DNA of 64,000 bases, from contig NC_091136.1 of the NCBI RefSeq assembly GCF_041381155.1, forward strand, positions 50,024,284-50,088,283. Reading direction: 5' to 3'. Made by a program: the position numbers and the translations under genes. Of the stretch, positions 40,740 to 59,777 are shown piece by piece. The number at the start of each line of letters is the position of its first letter. Positions within the stretch are counted from its first letter, which is position 1. The notes under the pieces were generated by a model. It saw only the letters and a list, made by a program, of their open reading frames with translations, had not been told where the DNA came from and did not search any database. Source of the DNA: Argopecten irradians. Its lineage: Eukaryota; Mollusca; Bivalvia; Pectinida; Pectinidae.

Positions 40740-41405
40740 CGTGAATACGAAGGACATATTCTACCTCGGGATCACAAAATGTTGTAATACCATTGGCTTA
40801 TTTTTCTCTCATACCTCGATGTTTTATTGCAATTTTACAATTATGATATTGTGTCATTTTAAATTCGAAGAAAACTGCGACTGCACGTCATCCTCCATAC
40901 ATGCAAATTGCGTGATATTTTCAACATAAATCCCGTTGTTTGCATCTTTGTTCGTAAAACTTGCCAAGGTCTTGTGGTGGTTTCTGAAAATATTTAGCGA
41001 GAAAATAGAAATATTGTTGACGTCACGAGGCTGAATTGCATGGGCGTCACGGCGTCAAGAAAATTATTATTTTCTCAGTAAAATTTTAACATTTTTTCTT
41101 CAGAAACTATAATAAACGATGTAGTGTATCTAGTTTTACTATTAAAGATGCAAACAACGGAATTTGCATTGAAAATATCACGTAATTTTCATGTATGGAG
41201 AATTGGCTTGCAGTCGCGATTTTCTTCGAACTTATTTCCAAATATCTGGATATCATCATTGTAATTGGAATAAAACGTCAAGGTATGCGAGAAAAATACT
41301 ACATTTGTATTACATACGTGGATCCATATGAAGGATATTCAAGCCTCGGGTTTTACAACATTTTGTGACCTTCGCTATGAATATCCCTATCCTTCATATC
41401 CACAT
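40740..41405. mobile_element. Fold-back (palindromic) element, about 0.65 kb
   Basis: The inner arms, about 40858-40955 and 41143-41245, are near-complementary over ~90 bp and include GATGCAAACAACGGAATTTG and its mirror. Imperfect pairing continues outward: TCACAAAATGTTGTAA near 40770 faces ACAACATTTTGTGACC near 41360, with an extra ~50-bp insertion in the right arm. The right end also forms its own small hairpin (GAAGGATATTCA versus TGAATATCCC). The centre has AT-rich DNA with TGACGTCACGAGG and no transposase. No target duplication was resolved. Confidence 0.65.
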
Positions 41406-42492
41406 ATGAAACAGTCTAATTACAATCTAGGAATCTACTAGAGAAGTGTTCAAGTTTGATGGTTCTGTTGTTATGCCATCGCCCCAATTGATATTTGGAT
41501 AATTGAAGTCGTCTAGGATTACAAGTCATTGCTTGGTCAACGAGCTAGTACTTCTCCATTTTTTTTTTACCTGTACCTGTCGGTCTTCTGTAAATTCCTC
41601 CTAGTATTACCTTCAGTCAATTAGATAGTGATATTTCACAACACACATGCTAATTGAATGAGATGTTGCTTGATTTCTTTTCTTCATCCTGGAAATATGA
41701 TAACACCGGGTACCCGGTCTTCCCGAGTCCAATGTACAAATGTATCGTTGAGCCTAATTAGCTGTTGAGAAGAGAATCCACATTGGCAAAGAGGACTACT
41801 GAACATTGTTGTTGTTGTTCGGTTCTTCCTGTTGATGTACAAATACATGCGTGGTTTTCGATGTATCGCTCTCCGTTCCGAGTTGTTGACTTACACTGTA
41901 GATGTGATATTTAATTTTGCCTTCTCTTGGCGTTCTCTCACATTTCCTGTCACATTCAAGTTAGCTTTTAACTAGTTAATCGTCATCCTGAAGTTGCTAC
42001 ACTGGAAACTTTATCTCTTTACCTTTTTCCAAAGGTGTGTGCCTGTCTGTTTTGTCTCCAAGTGTAAGTTCTATAGGTCGTGTTTTACCCTCGTAATTTT
42101 ATTATACGAATTGTTATCTCCTGTATGTTCAGGCTTTCTACACAAAGATGGCCACAGATTTTCTCTATATTCTCATCTTTCCTTGCTGTCCCAGATTCGT
42201 GCAGTGCTTCATAAAGGTTTAATACGTTTTTTTCTCTCACTTTTAATCCATCCAAGTTCTTCGTTTGTCCCTCAATATTCAGTCTGATTTTCACTCTCCA
42301 TGATTTCCTCTATTATTGGTGTTAATTGTTAGTTATTGATATTTTGTACACCATCTACATGTATATCCTGGTCAGAAATTTAAATATATCTAAATACAAT
42401 GTATAAATCTAGATATAAGTCCCGGTGAAGACCATCTGTATTAACTGGGCCATTTTCGATTATACGGTTTGACTGGTTGGACCAAGTTGTTC

Positions 42493-42952
42493 GTAACCAT
42501 CACTTTGATGGTTTGCCATTATCAAGTAAAAGAAATTTCCTCAATATTTTTGCACATGTTTTAGTTTTTGTTTTTATTTCTTTATTTTGTAGTATAGTCT
42601 ACTTTGAATTATTTGGTAGCCTAACCAGCCAGGGCCGTTTTCGTTTATCCGGAACAACCGGTTCATGTATAAATCCTGGCGGGCCAGCAGTTTTTGCTAC
42701 AGGCCTATTAGGGCTTTGTCAAGGCTCGTCTGAAAACAATATAAAATCACCGGGTCCGTCTTTAACGTCGAACCGGTTGTTCCGGATAAACGAAAACGGC
42801 CCTGGTCTGGTTAACGGTTAGGCTACCAAATGATTCAAAGTAGGCTATACTACAGAATAAAGAATTAAAAATAAAAACTAAAACATATGCAGAGATATTG
42901 AGTAAATTTCTTTTACTTGATAATGGCGAACCATCCAAGTGATGGTTACATG
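42493..42952. mobile_element. Fold-back element directly upstream of Rab4
   Basis: The left arm, about 42493-42664, starts GTAACCATCACTTTGATGG and ends CGGAACAACCGGTTC. The right arm, 42770-42952, is its reverse complement with roughly 90% identity. The loop is ~105 bp. Frames in each arm mirror one another and are not genes. The distal ends drift apart, so exact termini and a target duplication could not be fixed. It ends about 180 bp before the Rab4 start codon. Confidence 0.8.
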
Positions 42953-42989
42953 CCAAGTTAGAATGGCTATGATAAGATTGTCCAAATAA

Positions 42990-43129
42990 ATATTACCGCG
43001 ATCCGGTCCTGATATTTTTTACCGTCTCCCGTGTCGTAATTTACATGACGACGAGAAGTGAGCGAGACTTCGATTGCCATCTTTTGCGAAGTTAGCCAGG
43101 ACGAAAACACTGGCATTTACGTTGCCAAA
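42990..43129 (+). promoter_or_regulatory. Rab4 promoter-proximal and 5' UTR region (inferred)
   Basis: The stretch between the fold-back element and the Rab4 start codon is GC-richer than its flanks and contains TTGCCATCTTTTGCG, a YY1-type core in reverse. There is no TATA box at a useful distance. An ATG near 43044, out of frame with Rab4, would lie in the leader if transcription starts upstream of it. The transcription start itself cannot be placed from sequence. Confidence 0.4.
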
Positions 43130-48894
<5,765 letters not shown>

Positions 48895-49060
48895 TTAAAA
48901 GAATGTTCTAATTACAAAACATCATCGTATTTCATGGTGAATCAGTATACTAGGCAGGCAAGCCAAGACAAGGGACGTTACTCCTCTGGTAAAGGGATAC
49001 AACTCTGTATTTTACAAGACTGATGGGAGAAAATAAACAGCTTTTGATGGTAACCATTTA
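48895..49060 (+). terminator. Rab4 3' UTR start and possible polyadenylation signal
   Basis: An AATAAA hexamer lies at 49032-49037, about 140 bases after the Rab4 stop codon. It could end a short 3' UTR. Further AT-rich hexamers occur downstream, so longer 3' UTRs are possible. Confidence 0.4.
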
Positions 49061-50257
49061 GTCAAAATGTAAGATGCTTGGTAATGCACCTCCTGAACTT
49101 TATGCCATGCATATGCACTGCAGTGTATATAATATCCCTGAACATTGTCTAGAACTTCTCGTCAATGTAGAGTAAGCTTCACGACTATCAACCTGCCCTG
49201 TGTGAGCTAAGTGCAATGTTTGAGATAAGATGTATGGAGAGAGTGCTATGTATATGGTATAGTAATTCAGTGTAATTCACATTTTACCTAGTGCTACACA
49301 CTTGCAAAAATTATATGTGTCATCAGATTTATTCTTCATTTTATATTGCAGATAAATATTTGTGGAAATTGTTGACTCCTAAGTTATTTTGTCTTTTATG
49401 TAAAAAATCTCTTTCAAAGGGACATATTTCCATTGTCATAATTTTTCCATTGGATATATAAATGTGAGCTGCTGTATTATATGCACAGTGTTACCATTGA
49501 TAAAAATGTTTAATGCACTTTCAAGGATGAAATGGTAGGGAGTTAACATGTGGTTTATAACAATTCTTCATAACTTTGGAGTACAAGATTAAGATCTGGA
49601 CCATATTAGTTATGGATAAAATATGAATATACACTTGTGTATTAAGATGACTTTGGAAGTGAACATTGGTGTTTGTTTTTGTTGTGTGTAAATTTTTATT
49701 TGTCAACAATCTATCCATCTATCTATTGTTGTTTTAGTAACCAATGCAAGATGTGTTTAGTGTGGAACAAAATGTTATATGATTATTGATTACATTTCAC
49801 AAATAGTATCAAGTGAATATTTTTTGCTTTAACAATGGGTGTTACTTTTAAATAATAGGTGAATCAAATTGATTGAATATACATAAGTTAAATTTGCATA
49901 AATAGATAAAAAAGCCTTTTATTAAACAGCTATCAAATATATAAAATCTTTATACTTTTAGACACAGCATGCAGTTTCTGTAGGTTACTGAGTAATAATA
50001 CATGTATAATGGAAATGTGACTTTAAAATAAGTATCAATTTCCATGCTGACAAATACTCTTCTATGACATGATTTTAATGCAATAATACATTGAGGCATC
50101 TTAATGTAATGAAATAATTAATATGCAAGCTTATAAAGTGATTTTTAATTGCTTATACAACCTATTTAAAAAAAATATGTTTGTTTCTATTCAACCATTT
50201 TGAAATTAATTGAAAGAGCTGATACTGATTTGATAATTTATCTAGATATACATGTTA

Positions 50258-50425
50258 TTCCAACTATTTATCTGGAAAGTTACTTGATAAATATCTTTAT
50301 TAAATATATATCTGGAAAGTTATATGATAAATATATAAACTATTTATCTGGAAATTATATGATAGATATCTTAATTATTTATCAGGAAAGTTATATGATA
50401 ATTATCTTAACTATTTATCTGAATC
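50258..50425 (+). repeat. Tandem repeat, ~36-bp unit, about 4.5 copies
   Basis: ATCTGGAAAGTTATATGATA-type units start near 50271, 50311, 50346, 50382 and 50418, giving spacings of 40, 35, 36 and 36 bp. The repeat keeps a 107-codon Ile/Tyr-rich frame open at 50200-50523, which is not a gene. Confidence 0.75.
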
Positions 50426-51505
50426 ATTTTGATATCAGTATAACATTGTGCAGAACTTACAGAGCTAACAGAATGCAAACTTATAGTTATATAAATGCTT
50501 TAAAACACAAGAACACTCACTAATATAAGTGCTTTAAAACAAATTTTTAACAACTTTAATATCATATTAATAAGTACCTTGGGAGACACACAGGTGATCG
50601 CACTACACTTAATCAACTTATTAATAAGTGATAAGTACAATCAACTAAGGGTCTTTGGCAGTGTATGATATTAAAAAGCAACTGGCAGATATTTCATTTA
50701 ACTTTGTATCAATATTAATGTTTGTAGTAAGTTTCTGCGACCTGGTCCTGGTGATTCCTAGTTGATTACAGCAATTTTTGTCATTAGTTTGTTGAGCAAA
50801 ATTAGATTAGGTCACTTTTATATTCTTGTTAAGAGAATTACCATAAAATATTAGAATGATAAAAAAACAGACATAAAAAGTCAATGCTACATAAATAATT
50901 TTTCTTTGTTCACTAGTTTGTATTTACACATACTTGATTTTGAAATTTCTTTCAGGATTGCTTTGATGGGCAGTTCATATTGTTTCCGCTTGCTGGGAAT
51001 TAATTATTTTTACATATGAACATATTGCCAAATTTTAATGTAATTTCAACATACATCGTTTTACATTATCTCAAATTCACTCTTGATCTCGCTCTTACTC
51101 CATTTATGGATGATCTCGCTTCACATAGTCCACTGGTGATTGGTGGACTACAGAAGAGAAATCATTCGTGGGTTTCTGATAACCTAGTTTTCCATGTATA
51201 TTTTTACCTCAATTTGATTTTTCGTAGCCAAGTAAACATTGTGATATTTTCCCACCGCAGTTTTTTCAGGTTCACAGGCACCCAAAAAGATATTGCATTA
51301 CAAAAACAAACCATTAATTTGTGTTTTATAGTACAAATTGAGATACCAGTTACAAAACATATGTGATAATACACAGATCTGAGTACTATACCTGGTAGTT
51401 TGAAATTATAAATATTGTAAATTTTACATTTAAACCAGTATAATATAATATATTTGCCAAATGGTATATTTCATCCTTGATAATTCATATGAAATCACAT
51501 CGTTG

Positions 51506-51568
51506 GAAACCCACAAGTCACCGGTCTACGTTTGTGTCACAAACGTACAACGGTGACTCGTGGGTTTC
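51506..51568. repeat. 63-bp near-perfect palindrome
   Basis: GAAACCCACAAGTCACCG followed by TACGTTTGTG at 51506-51536 faces CACAAACGTA and CGGTGACTCGTGGGTTTC ending at 51568, with three mismatches and almost no loop. Weaker symmetry extends to roughly 51490-51580. A related GTGGGTTTCTGAT word lies ~340 bp upstream near 51168. Confidence 0.8.
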
Positions 51569-54500
51569 AGACGATGATGAAATCAACAAGAAAATATTTC
51601 TCAACAAACGGTATAATAAATTCTGTTGTAAACATCACATAAACATTGAAACATGTAATATAGGTATGATAATATTTCATAATACTTTACTTTTGATATC
51701 GAAACAGTTGTTTGCTAGACTCCAGCTTTGTAAAGCTTCAAGTCGATTAAAAGTACACATGTACTTTGAAACACTGTTAAGTTAATTGTCTCTGTAAATT
51801 TTCTGGACCATATATACTTGGGTATGGTTACCATGGATACCAATTACCATGCTTGTCTTTCCATTATTGTTGACTTTATATTCTGTTGAAAATTGATTGA
51901 CTAAAATCAACTAGACAACTTGATCAATGATCATAATGGTGTGTAATATAGATTTGTTGTTATCATGTTTTCTTTATTGGGAGCTGTCCAAAATTCATCG
52001 CTGTGCAAGAAAGAGGAGGCACTTTGAGATCGAGATACATTAAAAAAAAAGGAGATCTGTTTCCACTAGCCATCCAATTTCAATGTAAGTGCCTCCCATA
52101 TAGATAATTCTCAAACAGCCATTGAAATTTAGTAGATATGTTGTTGTAGTAATAGATATTACTCCTACTTGTAAAAATGGCTACCAAGCTTTAAATCAAT
52201 TGTATGAACAACACTTTTGGAGAAATTTATGTACATATCTTGGTTGTGATAGGACATTGCACTTGTATGTTTCATTACTTGTTTCATGCACTAAATGTAA
52301 TTAAATTATACTGGATCCGTATAAGTGTTGTCCTATACAGGTTAAATGATAGCCATACATACAATCTCTATTAAAAGTAATTGAAATCAAATTTGTTTTC
52401 CAATTCATAACCCTTTTGCTCCCTACTGTTGATGGGTAATGTGCGCTATTCTCAAATCCTACCTAGCTACTGTTGCAGCGGAAAAGAAAGTCAGTCAGAA
52501 GGTGATATTTTTTCCGTTATAACAGTATCTTAAACCCTACCTAGCTATACCCTAGTTAATTAAGTGCCATCTGTCCCTCACTTATAGTAAATAAAAATAA
52601 ATTTTAATCAATTCTGCAATGTTGTGTAGGTATTTCATTGCGGTATATATGACGGCAAATTGTTACCAGATAAACTTAGCGTTGGAACTTAATCAGACTT
52701 AAATTGGATGATCATTTGACAGTTAAAAAACAATCTAGCATACATACATGATAAAATTGACCAAACTTTTATTGAGAAATGTTACATAACAATCAATATC
52801 TACACAAAGGGCAGGTATCTCACACATAAAATTGACAAAATACATGTACTACACCATTTAACTACCCAAGATCAATACCATAGGACCAACTAGGGTATGG
52901 AATGGAGCAGAAAGTAGGTTTTTGTGAGGTTTGGCCATGTATTGGCCATGTATTTTATGTAATATCAGATCTAGAGGTGCCATGTAATGCATCAGGAAAA
53001 AAAATAATTGTCAATATAATTTATTGCTTTATATATTTGTACAGAATTCAACAAATATTTCATTTCTGTAAAATGTTTGTATTGGATGAGACATTTAGTG
53101 TGTTAGAATTGTTGTGTTTTTTTGTTGAGAACTGTTCAGAGCTAACTCGCAATGTTTCATTACATGAGGACAGTTCTACCACATTTGGGACCAAGATAGT
53201 TGGTGAAAGAATTTTGACTGGTAAATTTTACATTGTGATAGGGTATTAGTAATTTAACAGATTTAATTTGTATGTAGTATGTCATGAGCTTATAGTTAAT
53301 GCTTATAGTCAGTATGCATACTCTCTATGTGTGTCCCCTAGGAGGCAATGAGTATTCCCCATGACCTATAGAGTGTGTATACGGTATTTCATATCATCAT
53401 AGAAAATGTACATTGTTTGATTAACATTATTTCAAGTACATGTATTTGGGAAGCAAACCTGTTGTACATGTATGAGATGTTTGATATTTGAAATTTCTGT
53501 GTTAATGTTTTGTTTGCTGTATTTTTATATTTTGTACTTTTTTTCATAATTTATTTTCTTATTAGGTTCATAATTACAAGAATAAGGGGAAATGACAGCC
53601 TGTAAATCAACAGATTGTGAGAAAAATACTTCAGTTCCTGTGTTAAAACTACCCAAGTTTTCATTTCTCATTGTTTAGATTATCATGTATTATTTTGAAA
53701 TTCTGCAATCATGAGAGTATCTGAAAATAATGGAAATCATATAAGTGTATGTTTAAATTATTGAGTTGTCTCCCCTGTAAACCATAAAAAGTTGTTTCCC
53801 GACATCATATCTAAAGATTCATTGAAAATTTCAGATTTCATGTCTGGGATTTACTTTTAGATAAATTCTCAAGTTACAATTCCTAATTTTTTAACCTGGA
53901 GCACTTTTGAATTGTGCCTTCACTCCTGATTAGTACTACGAGATCCCGTGAGATACAATATTCTAATAGAAATATATGGCAACACTGATTACTCTATTAT
54001 GTGACATTTACAAAATATGTGTATTGTTTTAACCTCTTTGTTAATAGAAAGCGAAAAACTGATTTAATGTTTAATTAAAATTTTTAAAGCTTTTAAGCTT
54101 TAAGAGGCATTCTTCAAATGGACATCAGTTTTTAAGTGCTAATTAGAAATGAAATGAAATGTTAAAAGAAGTGGTTATACCGACAGTTGTTTCAGTGATA
54201 ATATAATTTAACATTTATATGGTGTGGGAATTGAATGAAAGGTAAACAAGTATTTTCTATCCTTGTGTTTTTGTGGGCAATAAGATGTTTGATACATCTT
54301 GGTGTTTAATCCTTGCCATTGCTAGTTTGACATGAACCTCACATTTGTGGGTCGGAACCAGAGAACCAGGTTCGTGTACAGGCACGATATTCATTCCATT
54401 TTGTTAATCGAAACAAATAAATTTTTATTATGTTTATAAATACAGGATATTTGTGAGACTAGAGAGATGATTAGACTTGTTATAGATATAATATCAGTCT

Positions 54501-54969
54501 GGAACAATAATATGTCACCATCAGTCATGATCATTTGAAGACATTGTAAATATGAATTTTTGAATTCAGTATTTATTTGCTAAAATTCTGGAGAAAGATA
54601 AATTACCTTTCATTTTGATCTGGTACAAGTTCTTTCTACTTTCTCATTTCTAAATTATAACATAATTTCGATCTTGACATAGCGCCTGTTGGACTAACTT
54701 GGAGTCGTTAAACAGGACCCCCATTTATATATATAGTAATCACTACACCAAGTCTAGGCTGCATTTATTGACTCAGATCAGGATTATCAATGGGAGTCTC
54801 TGGGGCAAAATGTAACTATAGACATGTAAAGTCTGTTTCCATTTGTACATCTTTTTATATACAGTATAATGTATTAAAGGTGGAAAAATAGATTTTTTAT
54901 ATATATTTGATTGTTTTCACCATGAATGACACTGTAATTTTTGTTTTACTAAATCCATTTAATTGGATA

Positions 54970-57505
54970 GGTTCGGATGCATATCTACACCTGTTCTGTC
55001 ATCATGACCTTTAGTTGTGTTTGGTAGTCTGGGTTTGGATGCATATCTACACCTGTTCTGTCATCATGACCTTAGTTGTGTTTGGTAGTCTGGGTTTGGA
55101 TGCATATCTACACCTGTTCTGTCATCATGACCTTTAGTTGTGTTTAGTAGTCTGGGTTTGGATGCATATCTACACCTGTTATGTCATCACCTGTTATGTC
55201 ATCATGACCTTTAGTTGTGTTTGGTAGTCTGGGTTTGGATGCATATCTACACCTGTTCTGTCATCATGACCTTTAGTTGTGTTTAGTAGTCTGGGTTTGG
55301 ATGCATATCTACACCTGTTCTGTCATCATGACCTTTAGTTGTGTTTGGTAGTCTGGGTTTGGATGCATATCTACACCTGTTCTGTCATCATGACCTTTAG
55401 TTGTGTTTGGTAGTCTTGGTTTGGATGCATATCTACACCTGTTCTGTCATCATGACCTTTAGTTGTGTTTGGTAGTCTGGGTTTGGATGCATATCTACAC
55501 CTGTTCTGTCATCATGACCTTTAGTTGTGTTTGGTAGTCTGGGTTTGGATGCATATCTACACCTGTTCTGTCATCATGACCTTTAGTTGTGTTTGGATGC
55601 ATATCTACACCTGTTCTGTCATCATGACCTTTAGTTGTGTTTGGTAGTCTGGGTTTGGATGCATATCTACACCTGTTCTGTCATCATGACCTTAGTTGTG
55701 TTTGGTAGTCTGGGTTTGGATGCATATCTACACTTGTTCTGTCATCATGACCTTAGTTGTGTTTGGTAGTCTGGGTTTGGATGCATATCTTCACCTGTTC
55801 TGTCATCATGACCTTTAGTTGTGTTTGGTAGTCTGGGTTTGGATGCGTATCTACACCTGTTCTGTCATCATGACCTTTAGTTGTGTTTGGTAGTCTGGGT
55901 TTGGATGCATATCTACACCTGTTCTGTCATCATGACCTTTAGTTGTGTTTGGTAGTCTGGGTTTGGATGCATATCTACACCTGTTCTGTCATCATGACCT
56001 TTAGTTGTGTTTGGTAGTCTGGGTTTGGATGCATATCTACACCTGTTCTGTCATCATGACCTTTAGTTGTGTTTGGTAGTCTGGGTTTGGATGCATATCT
56101 ACACCTGTTCTGTCATCATGACCTTTAGTTGTGTTTGGTAGTCTGGGTTTGGATGCATATCTACACCTGTTCTGTCATCATCTTTAGTTGTGATGACCTG
56201 TTAGACCTTTGTGTTTGGATGCATATCTACACCTGTTCTGTCATCATGACCTTAGTTGTGTTTGGTAGTCTGGGTTTGGATGCATATCTACACCTGTTCT
56301 GTCATCATGACCTTTAGTTGTGTTTGGTAGTCTGGGTTTGGATGCATATCTACACCTGTTCTGTCATCATGACCTTAGTTGTGTTTGGTAGTCTGGGTTT
56401 GGATGCATATCTACACCTGTTCTGTCATCATGACCTTAGTTGTGTTTGGTAGTCTGGGATTGGATGCATATCTACACATGTTCTGTCATCATGACCTTTA
56501 GTTGTGTTTGGTAGTCTGGGTTTGGATGCATATCTACACCTGTTCTGTCATCATGACCTTTAGTTGTGTTTGGTAGTCTGGGTTTGGATGCATATCTACA
56601 CCTGTTCTGTCATCATGACCTTTAGTTGTGTTTGGTAGTCTGGGTTTGGATGCGTATCTATCTACACCTGTTCTGTCATCATGACCTTTAGTTGTGTTTG
56701 GTAGTCTGGGTTTGGATGCATATCTACACCTGTTCTGTCATCATGACCTTTAGTTGTGTTTAGTAGTCTGGGTTTGGACGCATATCTACACCTGTTCTGT
56801 CATCATGACCTTTAGTTGTGTTTGGTAGTCTGGGTTTGGATGCATATCTACACCTGTTATGTCATCATGACCTTTAGTTGTGTTTGGTAGTCTGGGTTTG
56901 GATGCATATCTACACCTGTTCTGTCATCATGACCTTAGTTGTGTTTGGTAGTCTAGGTTTGGATGCATATCTACACCTGTTCTGTCATCATGACCTTAGT
57001 TGTGTTTGGTAGTCTGGGTTTGGATGCATATCTACACCTGTTCTGTCATCATGACCTTAGTTGTGTTTGGTAGTCTGGGTTTGGATGCATATCTACACCT
57101 GTTCTGTCATCATGACCTTAGTTGTGTTTGGTAGTCTGGGATTGGATGCATATCTACACCTGTTCTGTCATCATGACCTTTAGTTGTGTTTGGTAGTCTG
57201 GGTTTGGATGCATATCTACACCTGTTCTGTCATCATGACCTTTAGTTGTGTTTGGTAGTCTGGGTTTGGATGCATATCTACACCTGTTCTGTCATCATGA
57301 CCTTTAGTTGTGTTTGGTAGTCTGGGTTTGGATGCATATCTACACCTGTTCTGTCATCATGACCTTTAGTTGTGTTTGGTAGTCTGGGTTTGGATGCGTA
57401 TCTACACCTGTTCTGTCATCATGACCTTAGTTGTATTTGGTAGTCTGGGTTTGGACGCATATCTACACCTGTTCTGTCATCATGACCTTTAGTTGTGTTT
57501 GTTGT
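54970..57505 (+). repeat. Satellite-like tandem array, 61/62-bp unit, about 41 copies
   Basis: The unit reads GGGTTTGGATGCATATCTAC, ACCTGTTCTGTCATCATG, ACCTTTAGTTGTGTTTGG, TAGTCT. Two length forms differ by one T (ACCTTTAG or ACCTTAG). Partial or rearranged copies lie at about 55180-55200, 55585-55600 and 56180-56220. Most copies are almost identical, so the array is recent or homogenised. The short frame at 56129-56317 follows from the repeat. Every unit carries TGACCT, the reverse of the nuclear-receptor half-site AGGTCA. Confidence 0.97.
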
Positions 57506-59777
57506 CTGTTACACTTCAGACCTGCTATTGGTAATCTATTGTTGGCCCCGTAAAAAAGTTTGATGCTGTAGTTTACCTAAAACAATACAACAGATAAATG
57601 TTCCCCTTTTGTCTCAAGATTTTATTTTACTATTATTATTCTAGTCAGTGTCTAGGACTAAGGAGAACAAAGGAGAAAGAACAGCTAAAGAAAGATAAAC
57701 CCTCAATGATAAGGTTAATCACTAAACATGATCCCTTTTTGAACTTATGTCTTAAAAAGCACGTGTTATTTTAATCACTGTAATTCTTGTACAGTTGATA
57801 TTAATATGTTACTAATATAAGATGAAAGAATTTTCTATTTAGCATGTCACCTCCTTAAAGACACATTCCAAAGGAAACACTTATGTATTTTAGCCTATCC
57901 TAGATTTGTCCAGCTAAAGACAGTCAAATACTGTACGTAAAAAACATCAATATGTTATAAGATATTACACATGATTTAGGTATAACATAAGTTTTGTGTG
58001 CATGTGTGTTTTACTCTTCATATTGTATACAACATACAGTGCTGTATGGTTTAATTTATCAGCCACCTAATTTCAGAGAAGGGACATATTAGGTGCTTCA
58101 TAAATTTAAAATATCTTTCAAACAAAATTCTGTGGTCAAGTTGTATCACAAATGAATCCTGTATAGTAACGAAATATATAACACACAAATGTTTAATATA
58201 CAATTTATGAATTAATGCTGTGTGTTTTGTATATCCATTGATATATTTGTATTAAGTGTGCCTCCAGCTGATGTCTGGAAGTTGCTGTTGTAATCTTTAA
58301 TAAGATTACCTTGAGGAAACCATGTATAATGTAACTGGCAATATTGATGAATGCAATTCCAACTTTTTCAAGTAATATTGAATTGTGAATCGTTCCTTAA
58401 ATAGACATTTAATCTTTAAATAGATCTTTCAGAATTACTTTCCTTCTTTTTCTTGCTGTATTGGGAGCTAAAAATGCCCCTTCCAAGAAAGAGGGCGTAA
58501 GTGAATAATGCTAAACCGACGATATTAGATTGTTGTTTTTGAGTATAATTCTGCAATTCTCTTACATTTCATATTGTAATTTAAATAAATTTTCAGAAGA
58601 ATACAAATATAATTTGGAAATATTTTATAAATTGATATCAGATTTACATATCAGGAAAACAAAATTTTTAGCCATTCTAATTTACGAATTGAAAATCAGA
58701 ATCTTTAATTTATTTCAACCCTTTCTTCTGATTTTGTCAGTAATTTTATCTACTAATTTCATCCGGATCACAGTGAACTTACCAGCTATTACTTTTTCTG
58801 TGAAATTATGGCTAATACCAGACATTGAATAGGTCCATCCATGCTTTTCCCTGTTAAACGTTCCTGATATATTTGTTATAATTGTTTGTTTATCCTACAG
58901 TATATACCTTTGACTTGTGCTGTAGCTGGTTGTTCTGGAATCTCTGTGTGAGAATGTCAGTAAGTTGGTCGAGTTTGTTGGCATTCTAATTGTACCCATT
59001 TTCATGGATTTCTGTAGAGATATCATGTATATGGTATGCTTTTATGTTCATTGTGAAATTGTTAGAAGTCCAATATCATCAAAATATTGATATATCCATT
59101 CATGAATTGATGTACATCATGTTTTTTAATATAAATAAACATAAATGTTACATATTATAGATATGGTCTTGTATTGTCATTGATAACATATAATTGGCTA
59201 AGTTTTTGTTTATCACTGTCGATATTGTGCTAGTTGCTGTTAAGGGAAACTGTAGTGTCCAGAGAACAACACTCAATGTGGCTTTCATCTGGCAATAATT
59301 ATTCTGTACATGTATTTGCATATTACAGAGTTGTCTGACCTTGTGATTTTGACGTCATGTTTTTTGCAAGCATAACGTCATAATTTTTGAAGAAAACTAC
59401 GGGAATTGTGCTCGTAAAATAATGACATCACAATGGATACCTACCCGCAAGGGAGCTAACTCTGTAATATGCAAAGACGGTATATAAACTGGCCTAAAGC
59501 TCACAACTTCAAGATGGAAAACAAAGTACTGGAAAGTATCTCTGAAGCTACTTCTGTCTCATTCTCGATGTTCAATGGATCACTATCACTGATGTTATAT
59601 CCACCCCTGGACTATTTCATAGTAAAACTGGAGGCAGTTCAGGAGATACAAGTAATTTGGTCATTTGATGTACATAAAAAGAATCAAATATGGTAGACTG
59701 CGTGGTTTCTAAGTCAGGCGTTGCTCTCTCTGTAATCTCCAAAGGAAGTCTTTGCAGGCCTGTGATTGTCAGCTTTT
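57506..59777. other. AT-rich intergenic DNA, no gene seen
   Basis: A 100-codon plus-strand frame at 58530-58832 is Phe/Ile/Leu-rich and low in complexity, with no recognised domain. A short block near 58460-58500 resembles one near 51975-52015 (GGGAGCT and AAGAAAGAGG words), probably a shared repeat fragment. Confidence 0.5.

Larger units (their letters stand above)
49061..54969. other. AT-rich DNA downstream of Rab4, no gene seen
   Basis: Apart from the 36-bp repeat and the 63-bp palindrome listed separately, only short frames occur. A small imperfect hairpin with ~17-bp arms lies near 53308-53381. Part of this stretch may belong to a long Rab4 3' UTR. Confidence 0.5.

Noticed and set aside
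42477..42956. 114- and 64-codon open frames with similar peptides on opposite strands
   Set aside because: They are mirror images produced by the fold-back element arms.
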